64,000 nucleotides of DNA from Haematobia irritans (lineage: Eukaryota > Arthropoda > Insecta > Diptera > Muscidae), in the NCBI RefSeq assembly GCF_050003625.1, contig NC_134397.1, positions 197,243,063 to 197,307,062 on the forward strand. The letters are read 5' to 3'. Shown piece by piece: positions 1 to 10,995 of the stretch (position 1 is its first letter; each line of letters begins with the position of its first letter). The notes beneath the pieces were generated by a model, which saw nothing but the letters and a program-made list of their open reading frames with translations, was not told the DNA's origin and ran no database searches. The translations under genes and the position numbers were made by a program.

Positions 1-1018
1 CATCAGACAGACAGACGGACATGCTTATATCGTTTTAGAATTTCTCCCTTATAAAGAATATATATACTTTATATAGTCCGAAATCGATACTTTGATGTTT
101 TACTAACGGAATGACAAACTTATTATACCCCCGTCACCATTCTATGGTGGTGGGTATAACTAGGGTTTCTAGAATCCCAACGAGTTAAATCTGGAGATCG
201 GTCTTATGGGGGCTATGCCAAAAACATGTACTGATACACACCTAATTGTGGTTTTGAAAAACCTACAGAATCTAGATCCCAAATCGGAGGGCCGGTTTAT
301 AGTCAAAACCTGCACCGATACACAATATATTCGGCACATCTATTTATGATCTCAAAATACGTCTAGATTTCTAATATCAGGCAAATTGGATAAAAACTAC
401 TGTTTCTAGGAGCCCAAGATGTAAAATCGGGAGATCGGTCTATATGTGGGCTATATAAAAACATGAACCGATTCCCGCAATTTTGAGATCTTAAAATACC
501 TCTAGATTTTCAATTTCAGGCAAATTAGATAAAAAACTACGGTTTCTAGAAGCCCAAGAAGCAAAATCAAGAGATCGGTATATATGGAGGCTATATCAAA
601 CCATGGACCGATACTCACCCTTTTCGGCACATCTCTTTATGGCCCTAAAAAATACCTCTAGATTTCTAATTTCTGGCAAATTGAATAAAAACTACGGTAA
701 AAGAAAAAGTAGTAAAATCGGGAGGTCGGTTTATATGGGGACTATATTAAAACCTGAACCGATATAGCCCATATTCGAACTTGACCTGCCTGCAGACAAA
801 AGACGAGATTGTGCAAAATTTCAGCACGATAGCTTCATTATAGAAGACTGTAGCGTGATAACAACAGACAGACAGCCAAACAGACGGACATGGTTATATC
901 GTCTTAGAATTTCTACCTGATCAAGGGTATATTTACTTTATATAGTCGGAAATCGATGTATTACAAACAGAATGACAAACTTATTATACGTCCACCACCA
1001 TTCTATGGTGGTGGGTAT
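1..1018 (-). repeat. INE-like element family 2: terminal fragment followed by a second copy
   Basis: Bases 1-170 hold only the end of one copy: GAC/GGAC-rich tract, the ACTTTATATAGTC block, then the hairpin ending GGTGGTGGGTATAA. From about 171 a second copy begins with 153-bp-type units (GAGATCGGTC, ATATGGGGGCTAT, CTAGATTTCTAAT) and ends in the same hairpin at about 990-1018. Strand follows the INE-1 convention (TATACCC end is 5'). The complete relative lies at 61537-63884. No coding potential is seen. Confidence 0.75.
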
Positions 1019-1019
1019 A

Positions 1020-1345
1020 AATATATTGGTAAAAGAGAAATTTCTAAAGCAATGGAAAGGATCCTAAAATTTTTCCAATTAAATGCTTAATTGAGTTTTA
1101 AAAAATATTCAATTAAAAATTTAATTGATTCAACATCTTTTTAATTGAAAAAAAGTCTATCACAAAAATTAATAGTATCAATTAATTTTTAATTGTATCA
1201 ATTAATTTACTAATTGATTTTCCATTAATTTTTTAATTGTTACTATCATTTGTGGCATTGAAGAAATTTCAGTTAAAAAATAATTGGATCAATTAATTTC
1301 GTGATGGAAGACAAAAAATATTTTTTTGTGTGTGTGTACCAAAGT
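1020..1345. repeat. TTAATTGA-rich MITE-like remnant
   Basis: AT-rich DNA with many ATTAATTTTTTAATTGA-type motifs in both directions. The same motif block recurs at 18073-18527, 41430-42005, 42215-42470 and 49218-49382, often ending near TTTTTCTGTGT, so it is a dispersed family and not random AT. No ORF and no clear target duplication here. Confidence 0.6.
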
Positions 1346-1765
1346 CTCAGAATCAAATTTGGGGAATCGGTTTACATAAGGGCTATATATAATTATTAAT
1401 CGACATGGACCAATTTTTGCATGATTGATAGAGGGCATATACTTACACTACGTACCAAATTTCTATCGAGTCGGATGAAATTTGCACCTGCTTGAGGCGC
1501 TGCAAAGCAAATCTGGCCCGATATGGCCCATTTGAAATACCATCCGGCCTACATCAATGACAGCTACTCATACCAAGTTTCAAGTTTATAGCTTGTTTCG
1601 TTGAAAAGTTGGTGTAATTTCCACAGACGTTAGATCGACTCGGAATTTCTCCACGAACTAGAATATACTTTTATTATATACTTTATCTGAAAAAAAATTC
1701 GATGTTTTAGAAACGGAATGATAAAGTTAGTATAACCCCATACTATATAGGAGGCTATAAAAGAG
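1346..1765 (-). repeat. Degraded family-1 INE-like fragment
   Basis: One and a half 153-bp units (GGACCAATTTTTGCATGATTG, ACCAAATTTC) followed by the subterminal block ACCTACATCAATGACAGC...AGATCGACTC...TTTATT and a decayed 5' hairpin. More diverged than the other family-1 copies, so probably old. Confidence 0.65.
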
Positions 1766-2164
1766 GATTTTCTAAAAAAATTTAGCTTTGAAAGCCAAGC
1801 GTTAACGAGGTTTCAATACACGGAAAGAAAAAAAACGTTTGGAAAACGTGTACCGAAAATGATTTTCCTTTGTTAGAGTTTTTTGAATTTCTTCAAAAAT
1901 TTTAAACTTTTATTACCCAAAAAATTCGTTTGTTACAAAATTTTTATTTTTTCAACAAAAAAAATATTTTTGAACCAAAAACACAGTCCATTTCGTTTAT
2001 ATCGAGCACTTTGCTTTTCTGACTTTAAGTCTTTAATAAGACACATTTTACAGTTTCATAGTAAAAATTTAATATAGTAGTAACATATGTAATGTTGAAC
2101 ACCTCTTTGGAATCTTCCGAACATATCTGGAATATATGAAAAAAAAAACAAAAAAAAAACAGGA
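1766..2164. other. No feature recognised; A-rich tracts
   Basis: AT-rich unique-looking sequence. It ends in interrupted poly-A runs at about 2138-2160, which abut the 3' end of the neighbouring SINE. Confidence 0.4.
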
Positions 2165-2553
2165 TCTAACCTAGGTGGCAGCCCGATCAGGCTCACTTAG
2201 ACTATTCAGTCCATTGTGATACCACATTGGTGAACTTCTCTCTTATCACTGAGTGCTGCCCGATTCCATGTTAAGCTCAATGACAAGGGACCTCCTTTTT
2301 ATAGCCGAGTCCGAACGGCGTTCCACATTGCAGTGAAACTACGTAGAGAAGCTTTGAAACCCTCAGATATGTCACCAGCAATACTGAGGTGGGATAATCC
2401 ACCGCTGAAAAACTTTTTGGTGTTCGGTCGAAGCAGGAATCGAACCCACGACCTTGTGTATGCAAGGCGGGTATGCTAACCATTCCACCACGGTGTCTCC
2501 CAAGACCCTTGGTATGCTAGGCGGACGTAGCAACCACTGCTCCACGGTGCCCA
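2165..2553 (-). mobile_element. tRNA-derived SINE with a doubled head
   Basis: Read on the minus strand, a Pol III A box (complement of 2470-2482, TGGTTAGCATACC) and B box (complement of 2437-2447, GGTTCGATTCC) are correctly spaced. They are followed by a body ending in GCCACCTAGGTTAGATCC beside an A-rich run. Upstream of this head (complement of about 2510-2553) is a second A-box-like head, GTGGAGCAGTGGTTGCTACG, without its own B box. The body (2165-2370) matches 63629-63819 and part of 40975-41050, so it is a dispersed family. No convincing target duplication was found for this copy. Confidence 0.75.
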
Positions 2554-3124
2554 ACTAAATGTATGTTTCTGTTAAATAAAGTTTGTGGGCGCCGCAAGCG
2601 CAATAATTAACTGAAATATCCAATGATAGATCCAATTCAACAAAGTTGTCAAAACCAATATCTGATCATATTTATCTGAAATCACACTTTCCACTTAATG
2701 CATTTATTTATTTTTTTTTTTAATAGAAAATTCTGAACTAAATGATCCAAGCTCTCTCTCATGCTGTAGCTGAGCATTGAAATATAAATGTAAAGATAGT
2801 AAAGAAAGAAAAAAAACCAAACATTTGTCAGCATTAATTAAAACAAATTAACGCAGCTATCGTGCTATAATAAATCTATTGCTCAACAACAAAAGACATT
2901 CACGACAATTTATATCTATGAGAAATGCTACTATAATCAAAAAAAAATGTTCACATACACACCCCCTTATATCCGTATATACAAATGTTTGTAATAGCTC
3001 GTTAATGATAATGATAGGAATATACAGAAGAACATTTTGTATTGTTGCAATATAATGAATAAATTGTATGCATGCTATAAACGAATTTTTTACAGTGCAG
3101 TGCAGAATTTTGAACAAATTCCAA
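2554..3124. other. Intergenic, nothing recognised
   Basis: AT-rich sequence without repeats of the window's families. ORFs on both strands here are short and compositionally biased. Confidence 0.4.
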
Positions 3125-6100
3125 TTGTATTGTATTTCTATAGAAAATTTTGTCAAAATTTTCATTTGAAAAATAAAGATCGAAAAATCATAACAACTTG
3201 TCTCTATAGAACATTTTTTCGAAATTTATTTCTATAGAAAATTTCGTCAAAGTTTTATTTCTATAGAAAGTTTTGTCAAAATTTTATTTCCATACCAAAT
3301 TTGATTTCTTTACAAAATTTTATTTCTATAGAAAATTATGTCAAATATTTTATTTCTATAGACATTTTTATAAAATTTTTTTCTATAGAAAATTTTATAA
3401 AAATTTTATTTCTATAGAAAATTTTGTTAAAGTTTTATTTCAATAGAAGAATTTGTCCAAATTTTATTTGTATAGAAAAATTTTGTCAAAATGTTATTTC
3501 TATAGAAAATTTTGTCAAAATTTTATTTCAATACAAAATTTTGTCAAAATGTTATTTCTATGGAACATTTTGTCAAAATTTTATTTCTAGAGAAACTTTT
3601 GTTTCAAAATTTTATTTCCATAGAACATTTTGTAAAAATTTTATTTTTATAGAAAATTTTGTCAAAATTTTTTTTCTATAGAAAATTTTGTCAAAATTTT
3701 ATTTCTATAGAAAATTTTGTCAAAATTTTATTTCCGTAAAAAATTTTGCCAAAATTTTATTTCTATAAAAAAATTTTGCCAAAATTTTATTCCCGTAGAA
3801 AATTTTGCCAAAATTTTACTTCTATAGAAAATTTTGTCAAAATTTTATTTCTATTGAAAATTTTGTCAAAATATTATTTCTAAGAATATTTTGTTACAAT
3901 TTTATTTTTATAGAATATTATATCAAAATGTTATTTCTATAGAAAATTTTATTTCTATAGAAAATTTTTATTTCTAAAGAAAATTATGTCAAAATTTCTA
4001 TAGAAAATTTTGTCAAAATTTTATTTCTATTGAAAATTTTGTCAAAATATTATTTCTAAGAAAATTTTGTTAAAGTTTTATTTCAATAGAAGAATTTGTC
4101 AAAATTTAATTTTTATAGAAAATTTAGTCGAAATTTTATTTCTATTGGAAATTTTGTCAAAATATTATTTCCATAGAAAATTTTGTCATATTTTATTTTA
4201 ACAGAAAATTTTGTCAAAATTTTATTTCTATTGAAAATTTTGTCAAAATATTATTTCTAAGAATATTTTGTTACAATTTTATTTTTATAGAATATTTTAT
4301 CAAAATGTTATTTCTATAGAAAATTTTGTCAAAATTTTATTTGTATAGAAAATTTCATTAAATTTTTTTTTTTCTATAGAAAATTATGTCAAAATTTTAT
4401 TTCTATAGAAAATTTTGTCAAAATATTTCTAAGAAAATTTTGTTAAAGTTTCATTTCAATAGAAGAATTTGTCAAAATTTTGTTTCAATAGAAGGATTTG
4501 TCAAAATTTAATTTTTATAGAAAATTTAGTCAAAATTCTATTTCTATTGGAAATTTTGTCAAAATATTATTTCTATAGAAAATTTTGTCAAAATATTATT
4601 TCTATAGAAAATTTTGTCATATTTTATTTTAACAGAAAATTTTGTCAAAATTTTATTTCTATTGAAAATTTTCTCAAAATATTATTTCTAAGAAAATTTT
4701 TTTACAATTTTATTTTTATAGAATATTTTATCAAAATGTTATTTCTATAGAACATTTTGTCAAAATTTTATTTCTATAGAAAATTTTATTTCTATAGAAA
4801 ATTATGTCAAAATTTTATTTCTATAGAAAATTTTGCCAAAATTTTATTTCTATTGAAAATTTTGTCAAAATATTATTTCTAAGAAAATTTTGTTAAAATT
4901 TTATTTCAATAGAAGAATTTGTCAAAATTTTATTTTTATAGAAAATTTAGTCAAAATTTTATTCCTATGTTATAGAAAATTTTCTCAAAATTTTATTTCT
5001 AAAGAAAATTTTCTCAAAATTATTTATAGAAAATTTTGTCAAAATTTTATCTCTATAGAAAATTTTCTCAAAATTTTATTTCTATAGAAAATTTTCTCAA
5101 AATTTCCTATAGAAAATGTTGTAAAAATTTTATTTCTAGAGAAACTTTTGTTTCAAAATTTTATTTCTATAGAAAATTTTGTCAAAATTTTATTTCTATA
5201 AAAAATTTTGCCAAAATTGTATTCCCATAGAAAATTTTGCCAAAATTTTACTTCTGTAGAAAATTTTGTCAAAATTTTATTTCTATAGATAATTTTGGCA
5301 ACATTTTATTTCTATGGAAAATTTTGTCAAAATTTTATTTCTAGAGAAACTTTTGTTTCAAAATTTTATTTCCATAGAAAATTTTGTCAAAATTTTATTT
5401 CTATAGAACATTTTGTCAAAATTTTATTCATGTAGAAAATGTTGCCAAAATTGTACTTCTATAGAAAATTTTGGCAAAATTTTATATCTATAAAAAATTA
5501 TGTCAAACTTTTATTTCTATAAAAATTTTTGTCAAATTTTTTTTCTATAGAAAATTTTGTCAAAATTTTATTTCTATTGAAAATTTTGTCAAAATATTAT
5601 TTCTAAGAAAATTTTGTTAAAGTTTTATTTCAATAGAAGAATTTGTCAAAATTTAATTTTTACAGAAAATTTAGTCAAAATTTTATTCCTATGTTATAGA
5701 AAATTTTCTCAAAATTTTATTTCTAAAGAAAATTTTCTCAAAATTATTTATAGAATATTTTGTCAAAATTTTATCTCTATAGAAGATTTTATCAAAATTT
5801 TATTTCTATAGATAATTTTCTCAAAATTTTCTATAGAAAATGTTGTACAAATTTTATTTCTAGAGAAACTTTTGTTTCAAAATTTTATTTCTATAGAAAA
5901 TTTTGTCAAAATTTTATTTCTATAAAAAATTTTGCCAAAATTGTATTCCCATAAAATTTTGCCAAAATTGTATTCCCATAGAAAATTTTGCCAATATTTT
6001 ACTTCTGTAGAAAATTTTGTTAAAGTTGTATTTCAATAGAAGAATTTTTCAAAATCGTATGTTTATAGAAAATTTTGTCAAAATTTTATTTCTATAGAAA

Positions 6101-6735
6101 ATCTTGTCAAAATTTTATTACCCTAGAAAATTTTGTAAAGTTTTATTTCCGTAGAAAAATTTGTTAAAGTTTTATTTCAATAGAAGAATTTTGTCAAAAT
6201 TTTATTTCTATTGGAAATTTTGTCAAAACATTATTTCTATAGAAAATTTTATCAAAATTTTATTTTTACAGAAAATTTTGTTAAATTTTATTTTTACACA
6301 AAATGTTGTCAAAATTATATTTCTATTGAAAATGTTGTCAAAATTTTATTTCTTTAAAAATGTTGCCAAAATTTTGTTTCTATAAAAAATTTTGCCAAAA
6401 TTTTATTTCTATAAAAAATTTTGCCAAAATTTTATTTCTATAGAAAATTTTGTCAAAATTTTATTTCTAGAGAAAATTTTATTTCTTTGAAAATTTTGTC
6501 AAAATATTTTTTCTAAGAAAATTTTGTTACAATTTTATTTTTATAGAATATTTTATCAAAATGTTATTTCTATAGAAAATTTTGTCAAAGTTATTTTTCT
6601 ATAGAAAATTTTACCAAAATTTTATTTCTATAGAAATTTGTATCAAAATTTTATTTCTATAGAAAATTTTGTCAAAATGTTATTCCCATAGAAAATTTTG
6701 CCAAAATTTTATTTCTAAAGAAAATTTTGCCGAAA
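3125..6735 (+). repeat. 3.6-kb tandem array of a 29-bp satellite
   Basis: More than 100 imperfect copies of a 29-bp unit built from TTTCTATAGAAA and ATTTTGTCAAAATTT. The first half is a perfect 12-bp palindrome and the second a near-palindrome, so the two strands look almost alike. Local deletions and sub-repeats are frequent. Since 29 is not a multiple of 3, translation cycles with an 87-base period (FYRKFCQNFISIENFVKILF-like), which explains many 60-95-residue ORFs. The same unit forms arrays inside INE-like elements and at 54895-55720 and 59640-60505. Confidence 0.9.
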
Positions 6736-7809
6736 TTATCGAAACTATTATTTGGAGAGGAATATTTTGCAAGATCTACCAAACACTTTCTCGTTTTCCA
6801 AAACTGATAACGTCCTCACTAAAGCACTACTTTTGCCCATCACTGTTTATAGAAAATTATTACATTTTAAATATGCATTGTTTGCTCGACTTTCATTCGA
6901 ATGGCTATTCGCTCATGTGGATTAATTGATATTAATTGTGTTAAACAACAAATTCATTGCGGTTCATTAATAACTAGACCAGATCAGAAACAACTCAATT
7001 ATCGTATTCGAATACCATGATATTTGGTATTTCTCAAAAATCTAATACAAGTACATACATACAACCATCCTTCCAATGATGAAATATCAAAATATAGATT
7101 GTGGTTTATTGAAAGTTAATGAAAAATACTATAAGCCTCTGTTGTGGGGTATTCCCCCAAAGTGAGTAATCAAAATTAACGATGATGCGTTATCGTCATC
7201 GTTCAGACCAATCAAGTGAACGTCCTTTTTGTTGCTTGTGATGACATATGTAGAAAAAGAATCATGTCATTACATTGTGATAACCCTGCGAGAAATTGGT
7301 GCAAATTGCCACTAACGGACATATCACAGGTCTAGTACCATCCATCGTCTCAAATTTGTCGCAATTTTTAAATTTTCACATAGTTTATTGATTTCCTCAT
7401 TCTCTTGATATTAAAATTGTAATGGATCTACACGTTTACTGATACATGTAGTTGTCAGAATAATCTATTGTTCAAAATATTGCAAAAGTTTTTCCTTTAT
7501 CCTGTGATTCGGATGCTCAAAGTTCAATCATGTACCTACGCGGTGTAAAAATTATATGTTTGAACTCAAATTTTTAACACATTTTTTTTAAGTGCAAGCA
7601 TATAATGTATATGTTAATATGTTAGAACATATTTTGTTGGATGCATTTCTTAAATATAATATCTCTATATACAAACCTAATTAATTTAGAATTTTCGTAT
7701 AAACATATATATGTTTAGAAAAGTCAGATAGAGAAATTGAATAGAGAAAAAAGTTAAAAAATGAAACAGTGAGAGAATTAAATGAGAGCACATGGTGCTC
7801 TGTTTGAGA
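6736..7809. other. Intergenic, nothing recognised
   Basis: Probably host single-copy DNA: mixed composition with no repeats in common with the rest of the window. No ORF with recognisable protein features. 7802-7809 (GTTTGAGA) is the left target duplication of the next element. Confidence 0.4.
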
Positions 7810-7934
7810 CAGGGATCCGGAGCGGTCCATTTTTTTCGCTCCGCTCCGCTCCCGCTCCGGAGAAAAAAAATCGCTCCGCTCCGAGAAAAAAAAAATCGCT
7901 CCGCTCCGCTCCACGCTCCGCTCCGCTCCTCTTC

Positions 7935-8450
7935 GAGAAAAATCGGGCGGTACATATATATGGGAGCTATAGCTAAATCTGGGAAAATCGGGCGATACAT
8001 ATATATGAGAGCTATATCTAAATCTGAACCGATTTGGATGAAATTTTGCAGACTTGAAGGGCGATGAAAAAGATTACCTTTTGCCAAATTTGGCGACGAT
8101 CCGTTTGAAAAAAAGCACAGCGTGACCCCATTTGTCGAAATCGGGCGATACATATATATGGGAGCTATATCTAAATTTGATCCGATTTCTTCCAAATTCA
8201 ATAGCGTTCGTCGTTGTGCCCAAAAACTCCCTGTACCAAATTTCATCAAAATCGGTTAATAATTGCCACCGAAATCCTGTGAACAACAAATACATGGACA
8301 GACGGACACCAAGCGCTAGATCGACTCAGGAGGTGATTCTGAGTCGATCGGTATATATTTTATGGGGTCTAAAATCAATATTTCTGGTAGGCACATTTTT
8401 TGGCAGATCAAATTTATTATACCCTAACCACTATGTGGTTTAGGGTATAA
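7935..8450 (-). repeat. INE-like element family 3 fragment, nested
   Basis: Units reading ATATATATGGGAGCTATATC and AAATCTGAACCGATTT, then the block GACGGACACCAAGCGCTAGA, TTTTATGGGGTCT and the hairpin ending GGTTTAGGGTATAA at about 8450. The more complete family-3 copy is at 15165-18072. The nearby ORFs of 60-190 codons on both strands lie across this repeat and the GCTCC runs and are not genes. Confidence 0.75.
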
Positions 8451-8559
8451 TGACTTTAAAACAATGTGTTGAAACATTTTATTAATTTTGAAGATTTTTT
8501 CAGAAATATTAAATCCATTTTGATTTCATTAAAACGAAATTTTCATTAATGTTAGGATA

Positions 8560-9456
8560 CACATTTTTATGTCGAATCACTTAGCTATAAGGACAAACTG
8601 ACTTCATTGAAAAGTTTAGAGACTTTTAGACAAGGAAAAAACTTTATATCAGAGAAATACGTCTTCTATTCTAAGCAAAATTCGTATTCGTATTTTAAGC
8701 ATGTGAAATATTTGGCCTCCCGACAATATTCTTTGCGGTGCACCATCTACTATTTAATATGTGATAGAAACCAAATTTATGAAAATGGACCAAAATGGAC
8801 CAAATTTAAAAATTAGAAATCTTTTGGACCAATTTTGGTCCGATCGGACCAAAACGGCAACGCTGATTGGAATTGAAAGTCTATACACAGAGTAGAAGTA
8901 ACTACTCTCCGAAAGTTTTTTTTTTTTGTTTTGCAACAGACGTAGAGAAAAGGTTTTGTAATATTTGACTTAAAAATGGGTATCTTAACATGAAACAAAA
9001 AATTTATAGGCTAAGGTCAATTTGACTTTAATAATTCAGAAAAATTCTTTAAATTTAATGAAATTGTCTTTAAATTTGTTGTCTTTTTGCATATTGACTA
9101 CAAAGCAAAAAATCTTTCAAATATAGGACATGTTTTTCAAAACTTTATTTTAAAGAAGTTTTTTACTTCAAACATAGCATAATTTCTACTGGAAGTCGAG
9201 TCCTAATTTGGAAAATAAAGTTGCCGTTAACTCGTTTTTAAAGGACTTTGATAGCATATGAAGAAAAAAAGCTGAGAAAGCGAAAAATTAAAATTTGCTT
9301 CCTAGAAGCAAGTACACAAAACCTAAATTTAAAAGAGAATTGTGTTTTAAAAGTGTCCTTGCTTGTATTCTCCGCTTCTTTGGCTCGGAATCAATACCAA
9401 ATTTTTTAAAGTAAAGACAAAATCTTTGGAACCGAGTATGCTTTTTTTCAGTGTAT
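8560..9456 (-). repeat. CACTGAAAAAA MITE family, rearranged copy
   Basis: 8965-9456 is an inverted copy of 9799-10270 (GGTTCCAAAGATTTTGTCTT, CCAAAGAAGCGGAGAATAC, GGAAGTCGAGTC, ending TTTTTTTCAGTGTA). 8560-8745 matches the other end of the same family but in the opposite sense, so this copy is rearranged. An ACGGCAACGCTG motif at about 8855-8866, like the hAT-like end at 25564-25575, lies between the pieces. Confidence 0.65.
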
Positions 9457-9798
9457 GTTTGCAACAACCTCCATCGAAATCAGTCCGTGGTATACCTACG
9501 AATATTCTTACTCAGATCTAGTGTTACCTAATTTCGCTTTTTTCCCCTTTATTGTAAAAATACATTTTCGAACAGCGTTTTTAAGAAATGTTCGTTCTCA
9601 AAAACGTAGATAACATACAATAATAAAATCAAGTCATTAGTTTTCAATGTGAGAAAAAATTAAAATAAATGTATATGCGCATATTTTTCAACCAAAATTG
9701 AAACTATCCATAATTTTAATTAAATTTTCGAGAACTAATATCAGAAATAAGAGAATGCTAGGTATAGTACAATAGTAAAGCAAATATGAATGTCCTTA

Positions 9799-10456
9799 CA
9801 CTGAAAAAACGCATGCCCGGTTCCAAAGATTTTGTCTTTACTTTAACAGTTTGGGTATTAATTCCGAGCCAAAGAAGCGGAGAATACAAGTAAGGATACT
9901 TTAAAGACGCAATTCTCTTTTAAATTTGGGGGTTATGTACTTGCTTCTAGGAAGCAAATGCTAATTTTTATTTTTTTTTAGATTTTTTTCGTCAGTTGTT
10001 ATCAAAATCCTTTAAAAACGAGTTAACGACAATTTTATTTTCCATATTAAGACTCGACTTCCAGTAGAAATTATGCTATGTTTCAAGTAACAAGCGTCTT
10101 TAATATAAAGTGTTGAAAAACTTGTCTTATTTTTTAACGATTTTTTGCTTTGTAGGCAAGATGCAAAAAGGAAACAAATTTAAATACAATTGTATTAATT
10201 TTAAAGAATTTTTCTTAATTATTAAAGTCACGTTGACCTTACCTCAAAAATTTTATCTTTCATGTTATGATACACATTTTTAAGTAAAATCACTTTATTA
10301 TAAGGACATTACAACTTCATTCAAAAGTTTATTGACTTTTAGACAAGGAAAAAAACTTTATTTTAGAGAAATGCGTCTTCCATGTTAAGCAAAATTTGTA
10401 TTCTTATTCTAAGGACATGAAATCTTTGACTTCACGACAATATTTTTTTCAGTGTA
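9799..10456 (+). mobile_element. CACTGAAAAAA MITE, near-complete copy
   Basis: About 660 bp from ACACTGAAAAAACGCATGCC to ATTTTTTTCAGTGTAG, with TTTTTTCAGTG as the short terminal inverted repeat. No ORF. It forms a large inverted pair with 8965-9456, separated by about 340 bp of other sequence. A diverged relative sits at 24682-25090 and an end fragment at about 41329-41430. Confidence 0.65.
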
Positions 10457-10995
10457 GAAAACTAAAAAATTAAATATAAATAAGATTGTTTAATTGCATT
10501 TATTTGGCGTTCCTTACAAACACCTTTGTAGTAATACGGGATGAAATTGATCGAAAGTACTGTTGTTACTTTTACAACACATACTAGAGATATATTTTGA
10601 CATTTGCCTTTTTTGAAAACAATTACTAAAAAACACTTTGTGTTTTCCCCAATGTACGTACGTACAAAAATACATATCGTACATTTTAAACGTTACACTA
10701 CGTACACACTACGCTAAGTACTAAGTAATTTCAAAGTTACACATTTCATTCAAGTAATATTTTATTCGGAGCGGAGCGGTTTTTCATTTGGAAACCGCTC
10801 CGCTCCCGCTCCGCTCCGGATTTTAGAAATGCCGCTCCCGCTCCGGCAAAAAAAGGGCTTGCTCCGCTCCGCTCCGGATCCCTGGTTTGAGATGCTTAGG
10901 GTGAAACATAATATGTTTGCACAGTACAAACAATTGTTTGTTTGAAGAAATTTTGAAATTATATATGCTTGAAGCAGAATACGTTTGGGAGTATA

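Larger units (their letters stand above)
7810..10884. mobile_element. hAT-like element, composite, with 8-bp TSD
   Basis: Terminal inverted repeats CAGGGATCCGGAGCGG (7810 on) and its complement ending CCGGATCCCTG at 10884 are flanked by the exact 8-bp direct repeat GTTTGAGA (7802-7809 and 10885-10892). An 8-bp duplication with CAGGG ends is the hAT hallmark. Both subterminal zones are runs of GCTCC/GGAGC (7815-7935 and 10768-10880). The inside holds an INE-like fragment and two MITE copies. No hAT transposase is present, so it is non-autonomous. Confidence 0.8.

Noticed and set aside
2430..2553. tRNA gene at the SINE head
   Set aside because: Continues into a dispersed SINE body and has a doubled head; not a stand-alone tRNA.
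3424..6385. Many 64-93-codon ORFs in the 3.4-6.4 kb region
   Set aside because: Cyclic translation of the 29-bp satellite; no sequence constraint visible.
3125..6735. CRISPR-like 29-bp direct repeats
   Set aside because: No unique spacers, eukaryotic context, repeats contiguous; a satellite.
7686..8249. 187-codon minus-strand ORF
   Set aside because: Spans the GCTCC runs of the hAT-like end and an INE-like fragment; composition-driven.
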